A stretch of DNA of 64,000 nt from Streptomyces sp. NBRC 109706 (GTDB lineage: Bacteria; Actinomycetota; Actinomycetes; Streptomycetales; Streptomycetaceae): the NCBI RefSeq assembly GCF_000974485.1, contig NZ_BBOM01000005.1, positions 248,001-312,000 of the forward strand, given 5' to 3'. Every line of letters begins with the position of its first letter. The stretch's first letter is position 1. The notes beneath the pieces were generated by a model. The model was not told the DNA's origin. It saw only the letters and a program-made list of their open reading frames with translations, and ran no database searches. This document shows positions 52,238 to 59,527 of this stretch, in pieces. Position numbers and translations under genes: made by a program.

Positions 52238-52924
52238 TCAGTTCTGCTTGCCGCTGAGGCGTTCGACGCTGTCCTCGCTGGGCTGCACGATCACGAACCC
52301 CTGGCCGGAGAAGCCGAGTTGATAGGCCTCACCGCTGCCTCGCCCGATCAGCGAAGTGGCCTTGAAACTGCGCTTCCCCCGCACCTCCAGGTTGGTGGAC
52401 CAGGCCACGAGCGCGTCCGGGTCCACATAGGTCTCCCCGGGCGTGCGGGCACAGTCCACGACGACGGGGGTGCCTCGGCTGGTGATCGCGACCCATCCGG
52501 TGCCGGTGATGCCGATGTTGAACAGTCCCTGCCCGGCGAACTTGGCCATGCCCTTGACCCGCTGCACGCCCCACTCCAGATGCGCGTCGAAGGCGAGCAC
52601 ATTGGTGGCGTTGACCGAGATGTTCTCCCCGTTGAGCGGGAGGCACACCACATGGGCGCCGTAGTCCGCGAGATAGAGCTGGCCGTCGCCGTGACACCGC
52701 ATCAGGGGCACGCTCTCCCCCGACAGGCGGCCGGCGACGGCACGCCCGAGGGCGGAGGGGTTGGACTCGTACTGGACGAATCCCTCGTACGCCACCATGG
52801 AGCCGCTTCGGGCGAGCACGTCCTGCCCGGTCCGCAGGGCCACCTTGGCCATGGTGGGGCCGTGGTTCTCCATCCGCGCCGCGGGGGCGGTCGGGGCGTA
52901 GCCCGCGGTCATCCGCTGGTCCAT
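52238..52924 (-). CDS. AIM24-family protein
   Basis: A 228-residue AIM24-type protein, paralogue of its two neighbours. The core pattern is VALRTGQDVLARSGSMVAYE (about 28-47), LMRCHGDGQLYLADYGAHVV (about 75-94), FDAHLEWGVQRVKG (about 112-125) and FSGQGFVIVQPSE near the end. AGGAG lies six bases before ATG 52924, so that start is better than the GTG one codon earlier. It begins 12 bases after the TerD-AIM24 gene and ends 15 bases before the next AIM24 start: a tight operon. Confidence 0.93.
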   Translation of the reverse strand: MDQRMTAGYAPTAPAARMENHGPTMAKVALRTGQDVLARSGSMVAYEGFVQYESNPSALGRAVAGRLSGESVPLMRCHGDGQLYLADYGAHVVCLPLNGENISVNATNVLAFDAHLEWGVQRVKGMAKFAGQGLFNIGITGTGWVAITSRGTPVVVDCARTPGETYVDPDALVAWSTNLEVRGKRSFKATSLIGRGSGEAYQLGFSGQGFVIVQPSEDSVERLSGKQN

Positions 52925-52936
52925 CACGGGCTCCTG

Positions 52937-54586
52937 TCAGATCTCGTAGGGCTGGACGATGACGAAGTTCCCCGGGGCGCCACGGAACTGGAGTTGGGTG
53001 GTCTCCCCCGTATGGCCCGGATACGGCTGTCGGCGCAGCCTGACCTGGTTGGCCACCAGCACCTGCGCGGCGGCCGACCAGGCGACCAGGGCGTTGGCGT
53101 CCGCGAAGGTCATCGCCGTGACGGGCATGACCAGCGGCTCACCGTGCGCGGTGAGCACCAGGGTGCCGTGACCGGAGAACTGCAGCGCGAAAAGGCTGCC
53201 GCCCGGCAGGCCATGGCCGTCGATCCGCCGCACGTCGTACTCAAGCGACTCGTCGAAGGCCAGCACGTGTTGGGACGAGACGCAGATGGCGTCGCCCTGC
53301 AGCTCCACGGGGAACAGCCGAGTGGCCTCCTCCGCGAGATAGACCCGGCCGCTGCCGGTGCAGCGCATCAACGAGGGGAAACCCTCGCCCGTGGCTCCGG
53401 CGACCATCCGGCGCTTGAACCCGGCCCCCTTGAAGCCGAACTCGACATCGCCCTCGTAGAGCACCATGGACCCGAGCCTGGCCATCACCGGCTGACCGTC
53501 CGTGCCCAGATCGGCGCGGACCAGCTGGGCGTTCTGCAAGCTCCACCGCTGGCCCTCGACGGCCGTCCCGAAGGCACCGAGAACGCTGCCGAGGTCACCG
53601 ACCGTCTGCGGGACGGGGGGCGCGGCATAGCCGCCCTGCTGCGGAGGCATGGCCACCTGCCCGAACGGCGGAGCCTGCGGGGCCCCGGGCTGCTGCCCGA
53701 ACTGCGCGGGGGCCGGCTGCCCGAACTGCCCGGGTGGCTGTTGCCCGAACTGCCCTGGCGCCGGCTGCCCGAACTGCTCGGGAGGCTGGCCGTACTGCCC
53801 CGGGGCGTGCGGCGCAACAGGAGGAACGGGCGCCGGGGGCGGTGCGGACGCCGCGGGCTCAGGGACGGGAGCCGGTGCGGGAGTCGGCACGACGGGCGCC
53901 GGTGGCGGTGTGGGCTCGGGCGCCGGCGGCGGGGCAGGGGCGGCGGGTGCGGCTGGCGCGCCACCGGGGGGCGCGAACACCGGCGGCGCCGCCGGCTCGC
54001 CGCCGGGCGGGGCGAAGCCGGGCGCCGCGGTGGTGGCCGGCTGGGCCGGGGCTTCCTCTTCCTCGACCTCTCCGCCGAAGTGACGGAGCAGCGCCTCCAG
54101 ACCACCGTCGAAGCCCTGCCCGACCGCGGCGAAACGCCAGCCGTCCTTCCGGTAGAAGTCGCCTATCATCAGCGCGCGTTCGGAGGAGAACTCCGATCCG
54201 TCGAACGCGTACCGAGCGACCTCCTCACCGCCCGCGACAATCCGCAGATACCCCGGCGCGGCCTGCGACATCGTGCCCGCGCCGTCGATGGTCGCGGTGA
54301 AGGCGAGCCGGTCTATGCTCGCCGGCACCTGGTCGAGGGTGACCCGGAAGGACTCCGTGTCCCCCGCCTGGGCGCCCAGCTGTTGGAGCGATTCCTCAGG
54401 GGACTTGGGCTGGTTGTAGAAGATGAAGTACCGGTCGTCCGAGAGCTGTTCGGCCGCGTCGAGCCCGAAGCAACTGATGTCGAAGACCATCCCTGGCCCG
54501 GAGATCTGTACACCCACATACAGGTCCGTGCCCAGGGTCAGATCGCTGAGTCGAGACTTCTGCCCCTTTTTGAAATGCGTCACCAT
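52937..54586 (-). CDS. TerD-AIM24 fusion protein
   Basis: A 549-residue two-domain protein. TerD domain at about 1-185: MVTHFKKGQKSRLSDLTLGT start and the Ca-binding type LSDDRYFIFYNQPKSPE. A 165-residue Pro/Ala/Gln-rich linker follows, with repeats of FGQQ/FGQPAPGQ (about 190-355). The C-terminal AIM24 domain (about 360-549) ends GAPGNFVIVQPYEI. TerD proteins are linked to tellurite/oxidative stress and calcium signalling. The fused AIM24 suggests a larger complex with the two downstream AIM24 paralogues. Start ATG 54586 gives the TerD N terminus; 34 upstream codons are rejected. Confidence 0.93.
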   Translation of the reverse strand: MVTHFKKGQKSRLSDLTLGTDLYVGVQISGPGMVFDISCFGLDAAEQLSDDRYFIFYNQPKSPEESLQQLGAQAGDTESFRVTLDQVPASIDRLAFTATIDGAGTMSQAAPGYLRIVAGGEEVARYAFDGSEFSSERALMIGDFYRKDGWRFAAVGQGFDGGLEALLRHFGGEVEEEEAPAQPATTAAPGFAPPGGEPAAPPVFAPPGGAPAAPAAPAPPPAPEPTPPPAPVVPTPAPAPVPEPAASAPPPAPVPPVAPHAPGQYGQPPEQFGQPAPGQFGQQPPGQFGQPAPAQFGQQPGAPQAPPFGQVAMPPQQGGYAAPPVPQTVGDLGSVLGAFGTAVEGQRWSLQNAQLVRADLGTDGQPVMARLGSMVLYEGDVEFGFKGAGFKRRMVAGATGEGFPSLMRCTGSGRVYLAEEATRLFPVELQGDAICVSSQHVLAFDESLEYDVRRIDGHGLPGGSLFALQFSGHGTLVLTAHGEPLVMPVTAMTFADANALVAWSAAAQVLVANQVRLRRQPYPGHTGETTQLQFRGAPGNFVIVQPYEI

Positions 54587-54669
54587 TGGTAACGACCGTC
54601 CCCCATCCACTAGCCGCGCGTTCTGCTGCGCCAGACTAGCCAATACCTCCGACAGCGGTAGCTCCGCCG

Positions 54670-55272
54670 TCACTCTCCCTGAGGGCAACGGCTGTGCGGA
54701 AGCCGCTCAGCAGCGACGACGCCCTCAAGGAAGCCCCGCGCGCGCTCCGTGCGCGGATAGCGCTCCAACAGGGCCCAGAAACCCGGGCCGTGGCCGGGCA
54801 CCAACAGATGCGCCAGCTCGTGCAACAGCACGTAGTCGATCACATACTCCGGCATGCCCTGCAGCCGGTGCGACAGCCTGATGGTGCCCAGGGCGGGCGT
54901 GCAGGAGCCCCAACGGGCGTTCTGATTCGTCACCCAGCGCACGCTGTCCGGCCGCGCGCTCCCCTCGAAGTAGCGCGCGGACAGCTCCTCGGCCCGACGG
55001 GCGAGGTCCTTGTCGTCCAGTACGCGCCGTTCCTCCTGGGCCGCCAGCTTCTCCAGCATCACGGCCACCCAGCGCCGCTCCTCCTCCGCCGTCATCCGCG
55101 CGGGGATCAGCACCACGGTGCGGTCCGCCTCGCGATAGGCGGAGACCGTGCGACGCCGGCGCGAGCTGCGGCGGACCTCGACGCGCTCGGACCTGTCTCC
55201 GTTCAGCACCGTGCGTCCCGCCGAGGAACCTCGCTGCGACGGGCCGGCGCTGTTCAGCGGTTCGGCGGGCAC
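54670..55272 (-). CDS. M48-like / YgjP-type metallopeptidase
   Basis: A 200-residue protein. The zinc motif HELAH is in YVLLHELAHLLVPGHGPGFW (about 146-165), with the downstream GHGPGFW supplying the third ligand, the DUF45/YgjP (WLM-related) pattern. VRRSSRRRRTVSAYREADRT near the N terminus is the strand region typical of the family. There is no signal or membrane segment, so it is cytoplasmic. It starts at GTG 55272. It is divergent from the ThiF-like gene and upstream of the TerD-AIM24 set in the same orientation. Confidence 0.9.
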   Translation of the reverse strand: MPAEPLNSAGPSQRGSSAGRTVLNGDRSERVEVRRSSRRRRTVSAYREADRTVVLIPARMTAEEERRWVAVMLEKLAAQEERRVLDDKDLARRAEELSARYFEGSARPDSVRWVTNQNARWGSCTPALGTIRLSHRLQGMPEYVIDYVLLHELAHLLVPGHGPGFWALLERYPRTERARGFLEGVVAAERLPHSRCPQGE

Positions 55273-55481
55273 ATGTCGACGTTACCCGGTACGAGCCGGA
55301 TATGTCCCGCCTGCCGTTCAGCGGACGGGGGGCGTGAAAAGTCAACCACCCCGAGGAATGCACCATTTATATTATTTTCTCCGCTTCCTGTGGATAACAT
55401 CACACACGCCCGCTCCGTTCCCGTCATGATGAGCCCCGACAGTTCGTCGAAGGTCCTCACGGACCGAGGGGGGTTCATCCC

Positions 55482-56576
55482 ATGCATCCGATGATCAAGC
55501 CATCGCTCCGCCGCGGCTGGCGTGACCGCGAGACCGTGCGCTATGGAGTGACGCCGGCACACTCCGTGCTCTTCGGCCCGCTGGACAACGCCACGGAGAA
55601 TTTCCTGTCCCTCCTCGACGGCACGCGTGGCCTGCCGGCGCTGCGGGACGCCGCGGCCGCCCTCGGCCTCGGCGCCGAGGCGGCGGACCGGGTGACGCGA
55701 CGGCTGGAGGAGGCCGGCGTGCTGGAGGACGCCACGGCCGAGCGGGAGGCCGCCAGCCAGGTCACGGAGCCGATGCGCCCCGATCTCGCCTCGCTCTCCC
55801 TGCTCTACTCCAAGCCCGGCGGCGGGTTGCGCGCCCTGCTGGCACGCCGCTCGGCGCAGGTCCTGGTGCGGGGTGCCGGCCGGGTCGGCTCGGCCATCGC
55901 CGGCGCCCTGGCCCAGGCCGGGGTGGGCCGGGTCGAGGTCGCGGACGGGGGCCGGATCTCCCCGGTGGACACCGCGCACGGCGGGGTCCGGCCCGACAAC
56001 GTGAACGAGCGCCGGGCCTCGGCCGCCCGGGCGGTGGTGCGAGCGGTCACCCCCTGGCGCCGAGCCCCTGGCCGGGAGGAGGCGACGGGCCCACGGCTGG
56101 TGATCCTCGCCCCGCGTGAGGGGCTGGCCGCTTATGTCCCCGATCCGGTGCGCGCCGAGCAGCTGATGGCCGAGGGCACCCCACATCTGTACGCAGGGGT
56201 GGTCGAGGCCACGGGATTCGTCGGCCCGCTGGTCATCCCCGGCGCCACCACCTGCGCCAACTGCCTGCTGATGACGCTCACGGATCGGGAGCCCGCCTGG
56301 CCGCTGCTGGTCGCCCAGTGGCGCAACGGCCGCGCTCCCGGCGTCCCGGCCTGCGACAGCGCCCTGGCCACTGCGGTGGCCGGGTTGACGGCCTGCAGCG
56401 CGTTGGCCTTCATCGACGGCCACGGTCCGCAGAGCCCACACACCCGCACGGAGCTGGTCCTGCCAGGACCCACCATGACGAGCCACACCTTCGACGCCCA
56501 TCCGGACTGCCCCTGTGGCGCCGCGCGGTCGCGCTCCCCACACCCCACGCCCCCCGCCCGAACGGGTCCACAATGA
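55482..56576 (+). CDS. ThiF/E1-like protein (TOMM cyclodehydratase-type)
   Basis: A 364-residue ThiF/MoeB-fold protein. The N terminus (about 1-100) resembles the winged helix that binds leader peptides in TOMM/azole RiPP systems (LLDGTRGLPALRDAAAALGL). The Rossmann half starts VLVRGAGRVGSAIAGALAQA (about 128-147), but the Arg-finger and ATP motifs are weak. CANC (about 263-266) and CPCG (about 345-348) form a zinc tetrad. Streptomyces chromosomes keep such a gene beside the ABC1 kinase without a RiPP cluster, so a housekeeping role is more likely. ATG 55482 is used. Confidence 0.85.
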   Translation: MHPMIKPSLRRGWRDRETVRYGVTPAHSVLFGPLDNATENFLSLLDGTRGLPALRDAAAALGLGAEAADRVTRRLEEAGVLEDATAEREAASQVTEPMRPDLASLSLLYSKPGGGLRALLARRSAQVLVRGAGRVGSAIAGALAQAGVGRVEVADGGRISPVDTAHGGVRPDNVNERRASAARAVVRAVTPWRRAPGREEATGPRLVILAPREGLAAYVPDPVRAEQLMAEGTPHLYAGVVEATGFVGPLVIPGATTCANCLLMTLTDREPAWPLLVAQWRNGRAPGVPACDSALATAVAGLTACSALAFIDGHGPQSPHTRTELVLPGPTMTSHTFDAHPDCPCGAARSRSPHPTPPARTGPQ

Positions 56577-56626
56577 GAGCCGTACCGAGGGCATTCGCCG
56601 TGCGTTCGCTGGGAGTTGGAGGGGAC

Positions 56627-58165
56627 ATGTCTGACCTACCCCGTAAGGCGGTGACGAGAACGGCCAAGCTGGCCGCTCTGCCGCTGAGTCTCGCCGGCCG
56701 CGCCACCTGGGGCCTGGGCAAGAGGCTCGGCGGGCGCTCGGCCGAGCTCGTCGGCCAGGAGCTGCGCCAGCGCACGGCGGAGCAGTTGTTCTCCGTCCTC
56801 GGCGAGTTGAAGGGCGGCGCCATGAAGGTGGGCCAGACGCTCTCCGTCTTCGAGTCGGCCCTGCCGGAGGCCTTCGCCGGCCCCTACCGCGGCGCACTGA
56901 CCAAGCTTCAGGAGGCCGCGCCCCCGATGCCGGCCGCCTCGGTCGACAAAACGCTGACCGACCGTCTGGGCCCGGACTGGCGTGAGCTGTTTCTGGAGTT
57001 CGACGAGCGGCCGGCCGCCGCCGCCTCGATCGGCCAGGTGCACCGGGCGGTCTGGGCCGACGGTCGGGAGGTGGCCGTCAAGATCCAGTATCCGGGAGCC
57101 GGCGATGCCCTGCTCTCCGACTTCACCCAGCTCGGCCGGCTCGCCAGGGTCCTGGCCACCTGGGCGCCGGGCCTGGAGATCAAACCGCTGGTCGAGGAGA
57201 TGCGGGATCGGGTCGCCGAGGAGCTGGACTACGCCCTGGAGGCGGCGTCCCAGCGGATCTGCGCCGCCGAGTTCCGGGACGACCCCGATGTGCTGGTGCC
57301 CGATGTCGTCCTCCAACGGGAGGGCGTGCTGATCACCGACTGGCTGTCCGGCATACCGCTCTCCGAGGTGATCGCGGACGGCGACCAGCCTCAGCGGGAT
57401 CGTGCGGGACAGCTGTTGGCGCGGTTCCTCTTCTCCGGCACGAGCCGTACGGGTCTGCTCCACGCGGACGCCCACCCGGGCAACTTCCGGCTGGTGCCGA
57501 CCCCGGACGAGCCGGTGGAGCGCTGGCGGCTCGGCGTGCTGGACTTCGGCGCGGTCAGCAAGCTGCCCGACGGGCTGCCGCCGGCCATCGGGCAGGCCCT
57601 CCGGCTGTCGCTGGACGACTCGGCGGACGAGGTGTACGCCCGGCTGCGCGCCGAGGGGTTCATCACCGAGTCCAGGGAGCTGGATCCGCAGGAGGTGCAG
57701 AGGTATCTCGCGCCGATCATCGAGCCGGCCCGCGCGGAGGAGTTCACCTTCAGTCGGGAGTGGCTGCGCGGCCAGGCCGCCCGGATAGCCGATCCCCGCT
57801 CCGAGGCACACCAGTTGGGTCGCCAGCTCAATCTGCCGCCGGCGTATCTCCTGATCCACCGCGTCACGCTGAGCATCGTCGGAGTGCTCTGTCAGCTGGG
57901 TGCGACAGTGCGGCTCCGCGAGGAGATGGCCGCGGGGCTCCCCGGTTTCGCGGAGCCGCCCGCGCCCGCCGGGGCCGCCGGGGCTGCCGGGGCCGGGCCG
58001 GCTCAGCGTTCGGCGCCGGGGAGGAAGGTGGCCGAGACGAAGCGCAGGAGCCCGCCCTCGGCGAAGAAGGCCGCCAAGGGGGCCGCCCCGGCGAGGGGAA
58101 GCGGGAAGGCCGATCTCAGCAAGAGCAAGAGCGACGGCGAGGGCGATGCCCGGCCGGGCATATGA
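56627..58165 (+). CDS. ABC1/UbiB-family atypical kinase
   Basis: A 512-residue UbiB/ADCK-type kinase-like protein. Family marks are visible: GELKGGAMKVGQTLSVFESA, the KxGQ motif (about 61-80), PAAAASIGQVHRAVWADGRE, the Ala-rich nucleotide loop (about 129-148), VAVKIQYPG, LHADAHPGNFRL (about 282-293), and LDFGAVSKLPDG. The C-terminal tail (about 445-512) is Ala/Lys-rich. In bacteria the family supports quinone or lipid metabolism. GGAGGGG lies four bases before ATG 56627. It is the Rv3197 counterpart adjacent to wblC. Confidence 0.94.
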   Translation: MSDLPRKAVTRTAKLAALPLSLAGRATWGLGKRLGGRSAELVGQELRQRTAEQLFSVLGELKGGAMKVGQTLSVFESALPEAFAGPYRGALTKLQEAAPPMPAASVDKTLTDRLGPDWRELFLEFDERPAAAASIGQVHRAVWADGREVAVKIQYPGAGDALLSDFTQLGRLARVLATWAPGLEIKPLVEEMRDRVAEELDYALEAASQRICAAEFRDDPDVLVPDVVLQREGVLITDWLSGIPLSEVIADGDQPQRDRAGQLLARFLFSGTSRTGLLHADAHPGNFRLVPTPDEPVERWRLGVLDFGAVSKLPDGLPPAIGQALRLSLDDSADEVYARLRAEGFITESRELDPQEVQRYLAPIIEPARAEEFTFSREWLRGQAARIADPRSEAHQLGRQLNLPPAYLLIHRVTLSIVGVLCQLGATVRLREEMAAGLPGFAEPPAPAGAAGAAGAGPAQRSAPGRKVAETKRRSPPSAKKAAKGAAPARGSGKADLSKSKSDGEGDARPGI

Positions 58166-58243
58166 GAGCCGCCGGTCGGCCTGGGCCGCCTGAGGCGACC
58201 CGGCCGACCGGCGGCGGGGACATCGGGGAAGCCGATCAGGCGA

Positions 58244-58588
58244 TCAGTGCATGACCGCCCTGGCCAGCGCCCGGCGGGCGCGCTGGGAGGCGCGCTCCGC
58301 TCGCCGCTGGAGCCGGTCGGACCGGCGAGCGAGCCGCTGAGCCTCAACGACACGGCCGGCGACCCGTTGGGACTCGGCTTCACGAGCGCGTTCCGCCATA
58401 TGGGAACGCGCCATGGCTTCTGGGATGAGTTGCAACTTCCTGGTCCTGTTCTGTTCCTGCCGGGCCTTGCGTACATCGGCAGGTCGGCGGCGGGTGGCCG
58501 CTTCCGTGCTGGAGTCGTTCATGATCAGTTGGCTGTGCCGTCTCGGCCCGTAGGGAGCCGGCCGGCCGATGGTTCCGTGGGTGTTCAT
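58244..58588 (-). CDS. Small basic protein coupled to wblC
   Basis: A 114-residue very basic helical protein (AGRVVEAQRLARRSDRLQRR, then AERASQRARRALARA at the C terminus). No domain is recognised. Its ATG overlaps the TGA of wblC (ATGA), so it is translated by coupling to the regulator and should be induced with it. The codon usage is coding-like. It might contact RNA or the ribosome, which would fit a WblC-induced response, but this is inferred only from charge. ATG 58522 is an alternative start that would lose the coupling. Confidence 0.75.
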   Translation of the reverse strand: MNTHGTIGRPAPYGPRRHSQLIMNDSSTEAATRRRPADVRKARQEQNRTRKLQLIPEAMARSHMAERAREAESQRVAGRVVEAQRLARRSDRLQRRAERASQRARRALARAVMH

Positions 58589-58935
58589 GCCGAGACCGGA
58601 TTCTTGCGGGGACGGCCACGGGGCCGCTTCCTCGGCACCACCACGCCCTGGACGAACAGCTCGCCGCCCCACACCCCCCAGGGCTCCCGACGGTCCTTGG
58701 CGCCGGCCAGACACGCCTCACGCAACGGACAGGTCTGACAGAGGGACTTGGCGTACTCGACGTCCGCGGGGGACTCGGCGAAGAACACCTCGGGGTCGTA
58801 CGAACGGCAGGGCACGCCTTCGCCGAGACGCTCGATGGCCTCATCGAGCTCGTTCAGCGTAAACAGCGGGGTCACAGAAGTCTCCGGATCGGGTGGCGGG
58901 TTCAGGTCAGGTCGGGCGTACGGCGCGAGTGGCAC
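58585..58935 (-). CDS. wblC: WhiB-family activator WblC/WhiB7
   Basis: A 116-residue iron-sulfur transcription factor, the master activator of intrinsic resistance to ribosome-targeting antibiotics. The four cluster cysteines are in VPCRSYDP, KSLCQTCPLREACLAG. The WhiB turn is EPWGVWGGELFVQG. The C-terminal AT-hook RPRGRPRKN is specific to WhiB7 types and reads AT-rich boxes next to the -35 bound by the principal sigma factor. GTG 58935 has GAGGA seven bases upstream; the frame further upstream overlaps the attenuator. It is the Rv3197A counterpart in the same gene order. Confidence 0.96.
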   Translation of the reverse strand: MPLAPYARPDLNPPPDPETSVTPLFTLNELDEAIERLGEGVPCRSYDPEVFFAESPADVEYAKSLCQTCPLREACLAGAKDRREPWGVWGGELFVQGVVVPRKRPRGRPRKNPVSA

Positions 58936-58990
58936 GGTGTTGTCCTCGTGTCGTGTAGTTGTCGAACCGCTCGACGGTCGTCGGGCGGCG

Positions 58991-59034
58991 GAAAGCAAAA
59001 GGGCCGCGAAACCCGGTGTGGGTTCCGCGGCCCT
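58991..59034 (-). terminator. Intrinsic attenuator terminator in the wblC leader
   Basis: On the minus strand a 15-bp stem (59034-59020 with 59014-59000, one G-U pair) and 5-base loop are followed by TTTTGCTTTC. The T-rich tail makes it a classical Rho-independent terminator, rare in this window. It ends 56 bases before the wblC start, so most transcripts would stop before the gene unless it is disrupted. Confidence 0.85.
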
Positions 59035-59045
59035 GGAAGGTGCCG

Positions 59046-59066
59046 ACCTGATCTCGCCGATCAGGT
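59046..59066 (-). promoter_or_regulatory. Small hairpin overlapping leader-ORF stop
   Basis: ACCTGATC-GGCGA-GATCAGGT, a perfect 8-bp stem, begins 12 bases before the terminator stem. The TGA stop of the leader ORF (59061-59063) is inside its 5' arm, so a ribosome terminating or stalled there would melt it. It could act as pause or anti-antiterminator element. Confidence 0.55.
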
Positions 59067-59414
59067 GGGATCACTCCAGGGTTCGAGCCCGCGGAGGGCC
59101 CACATCGAGTGAGACTTGCTCTGCTGTCCGAAAATCTGGTGTCCGGCGCCGACGAGATTCGGGGTGGTCGCATATGCGTCCACTCCCACGGCTGCTGCCG
59201 CTACGGCCAGCTCGGGCGCCGACATCGTTCGCTCACCACGGGAGAGATCCCGGGCTGCGGACTTGGGGCGCTCGGACGGGACGGACGGCATGACCACGGC
59301 AAACGGGCGCGCCGCACCGAGAGCCTGATGGCAGGCGAAGGCCGGGCCGGACAGTTTGTTCTGCTTCAACGTGACCACAGGGATCGCCTCCTTCAGCGTC
59401 TCGGGGGCAGGCAC
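59061..59414 (-). CDS. Putative upstream ORF in the wblC leader
   Basis: An open frame of 117 codons in the long wblC leader, from GTG 59414 to TGA at 59061. It is 26 bases before the terminator. In-frame ATG at about 59225 (preceded by GGTGAG) would give a 54-residue form beginning MSAPELAVAAAAVGVDAYAT. Third positions are mostly G/C but less extreme than in neighbouring genes, and I recognise no family. Its position between a WblC-type promoter and an intrinsic terminator fits a regulatory ORF whose translation sets read-through. Which start is used cannot be decided here. Confidence 0.4.
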   Translation of the reverse strand: MPAPETLKEAIPVVTLKQNKLSGPAFACHQALGAARPFAVVMPSVPSERPKSAARDLSRGERTMSAPELAVAAAAVGVDAYATTPNLVGAGHQIFGQQSKSHSMWALRGLEPWSDPT

Positions 59415-59488
59415 TCCTACCCGGGATGTTCTCTCAGTACAACATGGCTTTGGGGGAAGGGAAACCCTCCCTCAGCGCCACGTGCAGC

Positions 59489-59527
59489 ACGCTATGCGGA
59501 TGTCTCACGCGCACGCAATCTATTTTT
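59489..59527 (-). promoter_or_regulatory. wblC promoter with WblC-type AT-rich box
   Basis: Reading the minus strand: AAAAAT (59527-59522), three bases, TTGCGT (-35, 59518-59513), 18 bases, TAGCGT (-10, 59494-59489). An AAAAT-type box three bases before the -35 is the known WhiB7-dependent arrangement, indicating autoregulation. The box overlaps the last codon and stop of uvrD2. Predicted start near 59482 gives a leader of about 550 bases. Confidence 0.75.

Noticed and set aside
55374..55400. AT-rich patch (TTTATATTATTTTCTCC) near 55370 as a WblC target promoter
   Set aside because: AT-rich and upstream of the ThiF gene, but no TTGNNN/TANNNT pair at the required spacing could be placed with confidence.
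59434..59445. ATG-TTG-TAC-TGA mini-ORF at the start of the wblC leader
   Set aside because: Only three sense codons and no clear ribosome site; too short to separate from chance, though it lies in the right leader.
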